Below are positions 1-8,688 of a stretch of DNA of 31,948 nt, one piece after another. The stretch is from LH-M37 sp965602855 (lineage in GTDB: Bacteria; Pseudomonadota; Gammaproteobacteria; SZUA-229): positions 1 to 31,948 of the forward strand of contig CBFCZV010000029.1 of assembly GCA_965602855.1 (NCBI GenBank), read 5' to 3'. Within the stretch, counting starts at the first letter, position 1; each line of letters starts with the position of its first letter. The translations under genes and the position numbers were made by a program. A model generated the notes under the pieces. It had not been told where the DNA came from and searched no databases. It worked only from the letters and a program-made list of their open reading frames with translations.

Positions 1-1949
1 AGATCGGTAATACGTGTAAAGTCCAGTAGTTCATCAATGATACGATCACAGCGATCAACATTCCTGTCGATACGCTCTATGGCCAGTTGCAATCGCTCAT
101 CATTTCTATCACTTTTCTTATCAATTATATAAAGTGATGGTTTCATCGCACCCAGTGGATTGCGAAGCTCATGAGAGACGGTCGCAGTTAACTGTCCGAG
201 GGTAGCAAGACGTTCTTTACGAACCAGTTCTTCGTGCGTATTTTTAAGCTCTGTAGTACGTTCCACCACAAGACTTTCCAGATTCCCGCGATATTCTTCA
301 AGTTTAAGTTCGATCGCTTTGCGCTCGGTAACATCATCAAGCATTAAAAGCAGGTGCTGTTCATCACGCAATTTAAAGGGCATAAAAAGACAATCGAATG
401 TCGCATGCTTACCAAAAGTCGTTACAAGTTCAAATTCATAACGCTCTTTTCTCTGCAGACGAATACTTTCGTTTGCGGCTTCAAGAATACCCGCTTTTTT
501 CCATGATTCTATATTTTTATAGTTTTGTGAGAGAACCTGCTCCCGTGTTGCACCAATCAATTTTGCAACTGAATCATTCGCCTCAATGCACTGGCCAGTA
601 TGATCGTATATAGCTAAACCAATCGGTGACTCATTAATGATCTTCTCATTAATTGCGGAGGATTTATGTAATGCTTCCTCTGTCTGAATGCGTTCCGTTA
701 CATCCTGCCCCATGGACAGTAAACCTGTCACCATGCCTTCTGCATCTCGCGTGATCTGTGCTGACCATTCGATCATCCGCTCACTGCCATCATGAATAAC
801 AATAGGGTTAATATTTTGACGTATTTCTAACTCATTCACGGCACCATAAAATAATTCACGAATTTGATCCTGATCACGCTCTGGAAGAAAGGTGGAAAAC
901 CATTCCTTATCCTTGACCTCTTCAAGCGAATAACCACCAAGTTGTTCAAAATAGGGGTTGATATACTGAATAAAACCACGAGAGTCCAACAGCAATACAA
1001 TCATCGGAGCCGTATTTACCAGACTGGTTGCAAAATCACGCTCATGCTGCAAATTATCTGTCAGTAATTTCTGATGAGTAAGAAGCTTATCGAACTGTGC
1101 CGTCAAAACACCCAGCTCATCCAGAGAAAGCGGCGTAAGACTTTGATCAACTACATTAGCAACCGAATTAGAATGTGATGCAATATAGGCCTCAAGGGGA
1201 GAAATACTCTGACGAAGACTTCGCCATGCGAGCCATGTTCCACCCATTGCAAGTAATATAAGAGACAACCACAACACCAGTGTTTCAGCCTGGAAGTAAG
1301 CCGTGCGATTGTAATAGTATCCAATAAGCAGGCTATCAATAAGCACGGGGACAACAATACCCAGCATCAACAACTTTAGCCACAATGGAACAGCTGTAAC
1401 ATAAATACCTCGGGGAGCAAGGTATCGACCAAGCCGATCAACGAAGTAAAAGAAAATCGGGAATGATGAAACAAGCACAACTGGAATAATTCCAAACAGG
1501 GTATACATATGGTCCTGTAACGTATACTGTCGAACACCCATTCTTTCTAGTGAAAAATTAACACTCAGCGCACCAAATATTGAATACAGGGTTATAAATA
1601 AAAACAGGTAACCAGGAAGGCGCGAGAATATTTTATTCGCACGACTCATTGCCAGATCATGGTCTAATTTAGTCAATTCAATAATACCGCGGTACCAGCG
1701 AGGTGTCAGGGACAGAATGCCTACTATAACGCAGGCAACATAAATACCTGTATAACTAAAAAAAGTCAGATAAAACTCAGGCATGGGATAAAACCCAACC
1801 ATGACCATCAGGGTACCACCTACTGAGGGAGTACCCAGAAGCGCCAACAACACCGCAATATAAAGACTTTTATGCAGCTGTTTATCGGACAGCGTGGTGT
1901 AATTAAAAACCTGATTAGTTTTATGCGATCCACTCATGACTTCATCCAT
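1..1949 (-). CDS. Multi-pass membrane PAS sensor histidine kinase (3' end beyond window)
   Basis: An open frame runs from an ATG at 1949 to the window edge (649 full codons), so the ATPase domain is not seen. An in-frame ATG at 1937 is an alternative start; neither has a strong ribosome site. The first ~260 residues form about six hydrophobic membrane segments, followed by a HAMP-like linker, two PAS domains (about 300-425 and 430-555), a coiled coil, and a HisKA dimerisation domain with the phospho-acceptor His near residue 593 in SHELRNPLGAM. The frame is still in the HisKA/ATPase linker when the window ends. By family this is an autophosphorylating inner-membrane sensor that signals to a response regulator not seen here. 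It lies 37 bases after the preceding kinase and is probably co-transcribed with it. Its HisKA segment closely resembles those of the two upstream kinases, so it looks like a paralogue with a different sensor. The ligand is unknown. Confidence 0.9.
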   Translation of the reverse strand, partial: MDEVMSGSHKTNQVFNYTTLSDKQLHKSLYIAVLLALLGTPSVGGTLMVMVGFYPMPEFYLTFFSYTGIYVACVIVGILSLTPRWYRGIIELTKLDHDLAMSRANKIFSRLPGYLFLFITLYSIFGALSVNFSLERMGVRQYTLQDHMYTLFGIIPVVLVSSFPIFFYFVDRLGRYLAPRGIYVTAVPLWLKLLMLGIVVPVLIDSLLIGYYYNRTAYFQAETLVLWLSLILLAMGGTWLAWRSLRQSISPLEAYIASHSNSVANVVDQSLTPLSLDELGVLTAQFDKLLTHQKLLTDNLQHERDFATSLVNTAPMIVLLLDSRGFIQYINPYFEQLGGYSLEEVKDKEWFSTFLPERDQDQIRELFYGAVNELEIRQNINPIVIHDGSERMIEWSAQITRDAEGMVTGLLSMGQDVTERIQTEEALHKSSAINEKIINESPIGLAIYDHTGQCIEANDSVAKLIGATREQVLSQNYKNIESWKKAGILEAANESIRLQRKERYEFELVTTFGKHATFDCLFMPFKLRDEQHLLLMLDDVTERKAIELKLEEYRGNLESLVVERTTELKNTHEELVRKERLATLGQLTATVSHELRNPLGAMKPSLYIIDKKSDRNDERLQLAIERIDRNVDRCDRIIDELLDFTRITD

Positions 1950-1986
1950 CTAATCATAAAAATATTAATACTGTGTTTAGATAACA

Positions 1987-4581
1987 TCACCTGAGAATTT
2001 CAACCTCGCTGCCATTCTCGTCAGTCATTTCTGTGGGCAACCATAAGATCACAGTTGTACCCTTACCCTCTTCACTATTAACCTCTATTCCACCACCATG
2101 CTGTTCCATAATTTGTTTGATGGTTGGCATGCCCAGACCTACACCAAAAGCTCTGGTAGAAAAAAGCGGCTCAAAAATTTCCCCCAATATATCGCTTGAT
2201 ATACCGACACCATTATCACTAATAATAATTTTTATACGGCCGTCATTTTCTACTGTTTTAATACACAGACAGGAACCTTTGCTTACCTCACCTGTTCTTT
2301 CATCAACCATCATAGCGTGACAAGCATTCTCCATCACATTAATGATAGCTCGTTGCATATGGGCAGTATCAATAGCTAATTCAAGACCATTCAGGGAAAA
2401 GTTTTTTTCTATTCGAATATCTTTTGGAACATCCTGCTCATCGACAACCGACTCTAACCATTCATCGATATGAGTCAAATGCAGATCAAGATCTGTAATA
2501 CGAGTAAAGTCCAGCAATTCATCAATAATATGATCACAACGATCAATATTTCTGTCGATGCGTTCTATTGCCTGTTGTACGCGCTCATCATTTTTATCAC
2601 TTCTTTTCTCAATAATATAAATTGATGGTCGCATTGCACCCAGTGGATTACGTATCTCATGCGAAACCGTTGCCGTTAGTTTCCCCAGAGTGGCTAAACG
2701 TTCATTGCGAACCAGTTCATTCTGTGCATTTTTTAGCTCTGCAGTGCGTTCTTCAACCAGCTCTTCAAGACGATCACGGTATTTTGCCAGTTCTCGTTGT
2801 GTATTCTCATCATCAGTTACATCTTTTATAGTTAAAATAAACATTTCAGCTTCACCCTGCATATCAACAACAGGAACAAGTACAAGATCCAAATATTTAG
2901 TATCTGATCCCGGATGGTTTGGTAAAACAGATGGCCGCGCTTGTACATTGTAAACTTGCTTATTTTTTATGAATGGTCTTATTTCCTGCTCAAGATCTGA
3001 AGGACATAATTCAAAATATTTTTCTCCATGAAGGTCAAAGGCATCTCTACCACAGAAATCAGCATATGCATTACTAACCCTGATAAAATTTAAATCTTTG
3101 TCGAGAATTGCAATATTATCTAGCGTATGCTGAAACATTAAGTCAAGCAATTGTGCCTGCCTGTCGATGTATTTTTCATCCGATATATGTTCTGTTATGT
3201 CAGTGGCAATACCACATACAGCATAAATCCCCCCTGACTCCTCAAATAAGGGGAATCTGACAGAAACGTAAGTATGCATACCATCGTCGTGGGCAACTAT
3301 TTCTTCTGACTCCAGAGCATGCCCCGCATCCAGTACCGCTTTATCATTACGCCTTAATTCATCAGCATTTTTTTCAGGGAAAATGTCATGATCAGTTTTT
3401 CCTTTAATGTTTTCACGATTTACATGAAATAATTTCTCATACTGATGATTAACAAATGTATAACGACCATTGATATCTTTAATAAATATAACTGCCGGAG
3501 AGTTATCCATTATGGATTGTATATCACGTCTCTTGGCTTCTATTAATTCCTGCCTGCTATTCCTTATCAACACTGCTGATTGATGCATCACTTTTGCCAA
3601 TTCGCCGAGCTCATCACTTCTATAAAGCATTTCTGAAGAAATCAATTCACCACGTCCCATAACATGAGCTGCATCTATCAATTGTTTAATTGCACTGATA
3701 ATCTGATTTGAAAAAATAACTGCAAAGCCAAATAAAGCAAGTGCAACCAGGGGGAAAATGGCACCAAAAATAATATTCCTTAAACCTCTTATTTCTGCAA
3801 GAAAAATATCTGGATTAATAGATAATGTAATCACCCAGAAAAGCCCGGGTAAATCAATATTCTCGGTCACACTCCATAATTCATTGGCTCCATTAACACA
3901 TATTTTTGATTCATGAGTACTCAGGAACATATTCCCCATGCCATCAGTAACACAAACTCTGTCGCTCTCAGATATAGCCAACTCATTAAATTTTTTCAGA
4001 AAATATTGGAAATCCATACTAAAAGCAATTACGCCTGTTCTTATTTCAGGTGATACATAAACAGGCATCCACCATGTCACATTTTGAGCATTGTCACCAG
4101 CAATCTCTTTTATAATTTTTATGTCATCAGACCCAAGCTTTAGCATTTCAACAACAGTAGTATCCTGAGACATATTAGATAAATTTCTTTTTATACCAGA
4201 ACTCTCAACACGAAAAACCTCCAATCCCTTTTTGTTAAAATATTTGACCTTTGACAAGCCATCACTTTGATTTATTAAATCGAAAAAATGCAACTCCATC
4301 TGTCGAATATCATTTTTTAATGCAGCATCATTCAAGGTTAGCTGATGAAAACGCATACTCCTGAACATAGGCAGCCTTGTTGCAAGCTGAAAACCTGCTC
4401 TTTGGTCGGTAAAAAAAGTGTTGAGGTTAGCAATACGCAAATCTGCATCATGATAAAATTCTTTTTCTAACTGGTATTTCACAGCTAATTCCATACGATC
4501 AAACACCAGCACTGTAACAATCAGTAAAAAGAGTACCCCACCAAACCCCAACGATAAAATAAGTTTTGTTCTTAGTGACAT
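1987..4581 (-). CDS. Cache/HAMP/PAS-PAS sensor histidine kinase
   Basis: This 864-residue hybrid-free sensor kinase has TM1 at about 7-27, an extracytoplasmic sensor region at 28-268 of Cache-like appearance, TM2 at about 269-291, HAMP at 292-345, PAS at about 350-465 and 478-592, a coiled coil, HisKA with His641 in VSHEIRNPLGAM, and a HATPase domain with the N box near 751 (ENACHAM), a G1 box DNGVG near 789 and a G2 box GVGLGM near 813. All catalytic motifs are present, so it should be active. It starts 3 bases after the stop of the solute-binding protein gene, which implies translational coupling. The inference is that the periplasmic binding protein delivers a ligand, or its occupancy state, to this sensor domain. 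The transmitter is nearly identical to that of the kinase at 5728-7710. No receiver domain or response regulator gene is present in the window. Confidence 0.93.
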   Translation of the reverse strand: MSLRTKLILSLGFGGVLFLLIVTVLVFDRMELAVKYQLEKEFYHDADLRIANLNTFFTDQRAGFQLATRLPMFRSMRFHQLTLNDAALKNDIRQMELHFFDLINQSDGLSKVKYFNKKGLEVFRVESSGIKRNLSNMSQDTTVVEMLKLGSDDIKIIKEIAGDNAQNVTWWMPVYVSPEIRTGVIAFSMDFQYFLKKFNELAISESDRVCVTDGMGNMFLSTHESKICVNGANELWSVTENIDLPGLFWVITLSINPDIFLAEIRGLRNIIFGAIFPLVALALFGFAVIFSNQIISAIKQLIDAAHVMGRGELISSEMLYRSDELGELAKVMHQSAVLIRNSRQELIEAKRRDIQSIMDNSPAVIFIKDINGRYTFVNHQYEKLFHVNRENIKGKTDHDIFPEKNADELRRNDKAVLDAGHALESEEIVAHDDGMHTYVSVRFPLFEESGGIYAVCGIATDITEHISDEKYIDRQAQLLDLMFQHTLDNIAILDKDLNFIRVSNAYADFCGRDAFDLHGEKYFELCPSDLEQEIRPFIKNKQVYNVQARPSVLPNHPGSDTKYLDLVLVPVVDMQGEAEMFILTIKDVTDDENTQRELAKYRDRLEELVEERTAELKNAQNELVRNERLATLGKLTATVSHEIRNPLGAMRPSIYIIEKRSDKNDERVQQAIERIDRNIDRCDHIIDELLDFTRITDLDLHLTHIDEWLESVVDEQDVPKDIRIEKNFSLNGLELAIDTAHMQRAIINVMENACHAMMVDERTGEVSKGSCLCIKTVENDGRIKIIISDNGVGISSDILGEIFEPLFSTRAFGVGLGMPTIKQIMEQHGGGIEVNSEEGKGTTVILWLPTEMTDENGSEVEILR

Positions 4582-4584
4582 GGT

Positions 4585-5709
4585 TTATTCAACCTGCCTT
4601 TTACTTCTTAAATCTTTTCTTACAGCTTCAAGAACCTGTTGATAGAGATTTTTTCTTGGCATATGATCCCATAACAACATACGATTAAAATAATCAGGAT
4701 CATCAAGATGCAATGCCTTTATTTCTTCATGTGTCAACAAACCTAGTGTTTCAATATTGGCTGGTGCCAGTCCAGTAATGGAAACCATTTGCTGCTGAAT
4801 TGCAGGGCTAATCTGATGATCGATAAACTCATGAGCGAGAGACGATTGCTCACTTTTATTACTGATTAAATAACTATCAAACATTCCAACAGCACCCTCT
4901 TTGGGTATCGTCATAGCAAAGTTTTTACCCGCAGACTTCAGTTGAGCTGATGGGTCATACCAGCTATTGAATGCAACAATCTCTCCTTGCATAGCCAACT
5001 TTATTTCATCACCGCCGCCCTTATAATAAATGGCAGATCTATCATTAAACTCAAACAGCTTGTTTTTAATACTATCTAGCTGTGCTTTGGTCAGGCTATA
5101 AACATTTTTATATCCAAGCGCTAATGCCGTTACCCAAATCATAGAAACATCGTCCCACATAGCCACTCTTCCTTTGTATTCTGGATTCCATAAAGTATTC
5201 CAACTATCAGGACTGGACATTACATCCTTGTCATACATTAGACCTGTAGGCCCCCATGCCCAGGGAACTGCATAAACCTGGCTTTCAAACTGGCTCCATT
5301 CAGAATATTTGAGATTGTGATGTAAGTTGTGATAATTCGGCAAGCTGGAGAGATCAAGCGGGCTAACCAACCCCATATCATGCAATAGCCGAATACCTTC
5401 ATTGGATATGATAAAAATATCAAACACTTCATTTGATTCAGCCACGGAAACAATTTCATCCAAATTATTGAGTGGCTTGAATTGAATTTTTACTCCAGTT
5501 TTCTGCTCAAAACTCTCATAACCGATGGTTTTTCCAGGATGACTTGGGTCACCATAAACATCCCAGCCAGCTATTCTCAACACTCTTTGTTCTTCTGCCA
5601 GAAGGTGTGACGTAAAAGAAGTTGTAAGACTTAAAAACAGAATCAGGGCAACGCTATTTATATACCGCACCATGTCAGCATTAATACTACGTGATAATAA
5701 TATTTTCAT
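4585..5709 (-). CDS. Periplasmic solute-binding protein, spermidine/putrescine (PotD-like) type
   Basis: This 374-residue protein has an N-terminal signal sequence (hydrophobic core about 17-34, likely cleavage after LLA near 38) followed by a two-lobed solute-binding protein of the PotD/PotF type. Supporting features are the start of the mature domain (RIAGWDVYGD), the hinge-region motif AVPWAWGPTGLMYD, and the C-terminal part with FIDHQISPAIQQQM. The start at 5709 is supported by GAGGCGG about 8 bases upstream. Such proteins normally feed an ABC permease for polyamines or related amines, but no permease or ATPase gene is adjacent. Instead the gene sits between two sensor kinases, 18 bases after one and 3 bases before the next. 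The simplest inference is a sensory rather than transport role, presenting a ligand to a kinase. The true ligand cannot be read from the sequence. Confidence 0.88.
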   Translation of the reverse strand: MKILLSRSINADMVRYINSVALILFLSLTTSFTSHLLAEEQRVLRIAGWDVYGDPSHPGKTIGYESFEQKTGVKIQFKPLNNLDEIVSVAESNEVFDIFIISNEGIRLLHDMGLVSPLDLSSLPNYHNLHHNLKYSEWSQFESQVYAVPWAWGPTGLMYDKDVMSSPDSWNTLWNPEYKGRVAMWDDVSMIWVTALALGYKNVYSLTKAQLDSIKNKLFEFNDRSAIYYKGGGDEIKLAMQGEIVAFNSWYDPSAQLKSAGKNFAMTIPKEGAVGMFDSYLISNKSEQSSLAHEFIDHQISPAIQQQMVSITGLAPANIETLGLLTHEEIKALHLDDPDYFNRMLLWDHMPRKNLYQQVLEAVRKDLRSKRQVE

Positions 5710-5727
5710 ACTACCGCCTCTTTACAT

Positions 5728-7710
5728 TCATTTTTTAATCAACCATAAAGTTACTGCTGTACCTTTTCCTTCGTCACTGTTAACTTCTATTCCACCGCCA
5801 TGCTGTTCCATGATCTGTTTAATCGTGGGCATGCCAAGGCCAACACCAAAGGCTCTGGTAGAAAAAAGTGGTTCAAAGATTTTTCCTAACACACCATCTG
5901 GCATACCAACACCATTGTCACTGATAATAATTTCAATGCGCTGATCATTTTCTATCGTTTTAATACACAGACAGGAATTTTCCCTGACAATATCTGTTAA
6001 CTTTTCATCTATCATGGCGTGACAGGCATTCTCTACCACATTGATGACAGCCCTTTGCAAACGACCCGTATCAATTGCCACCTCAACATCTTTCAGTTCG
6101 AAGTTTTTTTCAAGTCGAATACCTTCGGGTATTTTCTGATCATCAATGATTGACTCAAGCCATTCATCTATTCGGGTAACATGCCAATCCAGATCAGTAA
6201 TGCGTGTAAAGTCCAACAGCTCATCAATGATATGGTCACAACGATCGATATTTCTGTCGATACGTTCTATTGCCTGTTGTACACGCTCATCATCTTTGTC
6301 ACTTCTTTTCTCAATAATATAAATTGATGGTCGCATCGCACCTAGCGGATTACGTAGTTCATGAGAAACTGTCGCTGTTAATTGACCAAGCGTTGCCAGT
6401 CGTTGTTTTCGCATCAACTCAATCTGCGTTTCACTCAGATCAGAACTCATATTATTAAATGCCGCAGCCAAAATCCCAAGTTCATCAGTGGCATCAGCAT
6501 TAACTGACTCATCAAGATGCCCCATGCCTATGCGTTCTGCTCGTTTAGTAAGAGCACGAATAGGCCGCGACACCTGCCTGCCTATGAGAAGAGCAACAAT
6601 CCCCGCCAGAAAAGCGAATACCAGGCCAGCATAGACGAACCAGCTAACGCTTTTGACAGTTGAAGACAATACCGTATTAACATCATTTTCAAACAACAAA
6701 TACCAGCCCTTCAGGGCATCATTATTGTTATCATCAAAAGACTTATAGCGACCACCAAATCCGTATTTACCCGTCTTAAAAGTTAGACCCACGGGCGAAT
6801 AAGAAATAATGTGTTTCAGATTATTTTCCTCTACTATCATTGATTCTGATGAAGAAGGATTCAATTTTTTTAATATTTGATCAGGCAATAGTTTGCTATG
6901 GAGCACATCACCCTTTCCCATGACCAGCTGACCATTGGATCTAATCAAAACTGCTTTTCGTGAAGCACTATCACCATGATCACCATGATCACCATGATCA
7001 CCATGATCACCATGATCATTTTTACCACTGATTGATTTCATGTAATGACTTAAAGTAGAAAATAAATTGAAATTACATTTCAAAATACCCACCACCTGAT
7101 TATCTACTTTAATGGGGACAACAATTCCAATAACATACCCACCGACACTTTCATCATAACCACGATCATCAAAAAATATTCTACCTTTACCATTATTATT
7201 TGCAGCCTTCCACCAGTATTTATAACTATGTGCCAATGTTGAAAGCTTATTTGTAGTACCAATAGCCAGACCATAACGATTGGTAACAAAAATCTCACCA
7301 ATTTCATCTGGCAATGCTTTTTGCTGTAGCTTCAGTGATGAAGCAACCAGATTAGTCATATATGCCTTGATAAAACCATCATCAGCATTTGCCGTGTTCT
7401 TCCATCGTGTATTCAGGTTATGGATTTTCTCTTTACGTGCTTCATCTGTTAATTTTTCATACTCCGCATTACTTTTAATAAGCTCATTAAAAAGCATGCT
7501 TGACGAAGCTACACTGATAGCTATTTTTGTTTTTTCAATCAGCCGATCTCCCAAATGACTGGATTCCTCCTGAACGGATTTCTGCATCGAGCTCATAGCA
7601 GAATCCATAGCTGCATTTTTGCTGTACCAATATGACAATAGAGAAAAAACCATCAAAAAGGCGATGATTGAGAAAAACATATAGAGAGCAAACTTATCCT
7701 GTATTTTCAT
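5728..7710 (-). CDS. Cache/HAMP sensor histidine kinase with HGD tripeptide repeat
   Basis: This 660-residue kinase has TM1 at about 9-27, a periplasmic double-Cache-like sensor at 28-354, TM2 at about 355-377, HAMP at 378-430, HisKA with His450 in VSHELRNPLGAM, and HATPase with N561 (ENACHAM), DNGVGM at 598-603 and GVGLGM at 622-627. The sensor contains five tandem His-Gly-Asp triplets at residues 233-247, encoded by a perfect 9-base repeat. Such a His/Asp-rich loop could bind divalent metal, although this is inference. It is the first gene of the minus-strand signalling group and is followed 18 bases later by the binding-protein gene. Its catalytic domain is nearly identical to that of the kinase at 1987-4581, but it lacks PAS domains. 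It is a complete, apparently functional kinase with unknown signal and partner regulator. Confidence 0.93.
   Translation of the reverse strand: MKIQDKFALYMFFSIIAFLMVFSLLSYWYSKNAAMDSAMSSMQKSVQEESSHLGDRLIEKTKIAISVASSSMLFNELIKSNAEYEKLTDEARKEKIHNLNTRWKNTANADDGFIKAYMTNLVASSLKLQQKALPDEIGEIFVTNRYGLAIGTTNKLSTLAHSYKYWWKAANNNGKGRIFFDDRGYDESVGGYVIGIVVPIKVDNQVVGILKCNFNLFSTLSHYMKSISGKNDHGDHGDHGDHGDHGDSASRKAVLIRSNGQLVMGKGDVLHSKLLPDQILKKLNPSSSESMIVEENNLKHIISYSPVGLTFKTGKYGFGGRYKSFDDNNNDALKGWYLLFENDVNTVLSSTVKSVSWFVYAGLVFAFLAGIVALLIGRQVSRPIRALTKRAERIGMGHLDESVNADATDELGILAAAFNNMSSDLSETQIELMRKQRLATLGQLTATVSHELRNPLGAMRPSIYIIEKRSDKDDERVQQAIERIDRNIDRCDHIIDELLDFTRITDLDWHVTRIDEWLESIIDDQKIPEGIRLEKNFELKDVEVAIDTGRLQRAVINVVENACHAMIDEKLTDIVRENSCLCIKTIENDQRIEIIISDNGVGMPDGVLGKIFEPLFSTRAFGVGLGMPTIKQIMEQHGGGIEVNSDEGKGTAVTLWLIKK
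6972..7016. repeat. Perfect 9-bp tandem repeat, 5 copies, coding for HGD
   Basis: The unit CACCATGAT is repeated five times without mismatch inside the sensor domain of the kinase at 5728-7710. Because the unit is 9 bases, gain or loss of copies keeps the frame and changes the number of His-Gly-Asp triplets. Slipped-strand length variation is therefore possible. Confidence 0.95.
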
Positions 7711-8249
7711 TTCATAATTTCCAGATCAATAATGTAACTAAGCAATTATTATTTATTACATGTACCTTTTTGTTTTTTATCCGATTGTTAACTATTTTTC
7801 CATATCCACTTCTACACAATTCAATGCACGAAACTATTAACCTGATTTGATATTGCCACACTCATGTAAGGCAAAATACGTAGTGTTAACAAGGTAAATA
7901 CAAAACACTCCACTCATACGTAAAATGCCACCAATTATCAAGATTACACTTTAAAAAAATGGTGTTTTTCACTTCAAAATATGTCACTTTCTATTTAATG
8001 CTGGCTGTCACTGAAGACAAAGTTAATAACCGCAGACTTTTAGGGTAATGGTCTTGAATATTTCAGGGCGCACAATCTTGATAATCCATGCTCTATTCTG
8101 TAACACTGGTTATGACGGCAGAATTTTTACGGGGAGTACTGGAGCAGAAAATAACAAAACAAAGTAATGCTATTGCTGATTTTTATATATTTCGACCCAT
8201 TGGAATTTGGCTATTTGCCTGGGGGCAGGCTTCAGCAAATAATATCCAG
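7711..8249. other. 539-bp AT-rich intergenic region, no gene supported
   Basis: This lies between the first kinase gene (starts at 7710, minus strand) and the end of the VOC gene (8250, minus strand). Short frames at 7668-7850 and 8088-8330 lack recognisable composition or ribosome sites, and the second runs antisense into the VOC gene. It should contain the promoter of the kinase operon, but I found no convincing -35/-10 pair. A small GC hairpin lies at 8217-8230. Confidence 0.6.
8217..8230 (-). terminator. Weak hairpin downstream of the VOC gene
   Basis: GCCTG (8217-8221) and CAGGC (8226-8230) form a 5-bp stem with a GGGG loop, 20 bases past the VOC stop on the minus strand. ATTTGC (8213-8218) and GCAAAT (8235-8240) give an alternative outer pairing. 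There is no U-tract on the minus strand, so terminator function is doubtful. Confidence 0.25.
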
Positions 8250-8642
8250 TTACTCATTAGGAAGCTGAGACTCAATCAACTCAAGCGCATTGCCATCAAC
8301 ATCACGACAAAACAGCGCACGACGACCTGATTTGCTCAGGGTGTAATCAAAGCCAGCCAGCTCAAGGGCTGACTGAATCAAATCAAGATTGGGCACTGTC
8401 ATCGCCAGATGTCGATCTCTGCCGCCATGCTCTGGGCGTCCTTCAACAGGATCGGGATTAGGGAGTTCAAGCAGATGTATCTGGCCATCACCTACCCATA
8501 GCCAGGCACCGGCAAAACTCATATCAGGACGATTTTTATCTTGCTCCAGCCCTAACACACCACAGTAAAAATCCAGCGCGCGCCGAGTATTAGCAACGAT
8601 AAAGCTAGCATGGTGGATGGCGGTGATGAGACTTGTGGACAT
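8250..8642 (-). CDS. VOC-superfamily (glyoxalase/dioxygenase fold) protein
   Basis: This is a 130-residue single VOC domain. It begins ITAIHHASFIVANTRRALDFY, with the first metal-site His in the typical H-x-(S/T)-x-x-V position. It continues with VLGLE, a central GDGQIHLLELPNPD strand carrying the second His/Glu region, RHLAMTV, and ends with DVDGNALELIE, the last Glu being the usual third ligand. The frame can be extended upstream, but the ATG at 8642 is preferred because AAGG lies about 8 bases before it and homology starts there; a longer version would overlap the next gene. Family members are metal-dependent lyases, isomerases, dioxygenases or resistance proteins, and the substrate cannot be assigned. 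It follows the SGNH-like gene by 46 bases on the same strand and may be a separate unit. Confidence 0.88.
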   Translation of the reverse strand: MSTSLITAIHHASFIVANTRRALDFYCGVLGLEQDKNRPDMSFAGAWLWVGDGQIHLLELPNPDPVEGRPEHGGRDRHLAMTVPNLDLIQSALELAGFDYTLSKSGRRALFCRDVDGNALELIESQLPNE

Positions 8643-8688
8643 ATTTGTTACCTTGATTAATAGTACATCTAATTTGACAACACACCTT

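Noticed and set aside
864..1357. Frames antisense to or shifted within the first kinase gene
   Set aside because: They lie inside a continuous well-supported kinase frame and show no domain pattern.
8088..8330. 80-codon plus-strand frame in the kinase/VOC spacer
   Set aside because: It lacks a ribosome site, its 3' third is antisense to the VOC gene, and the protein looks like random composition.
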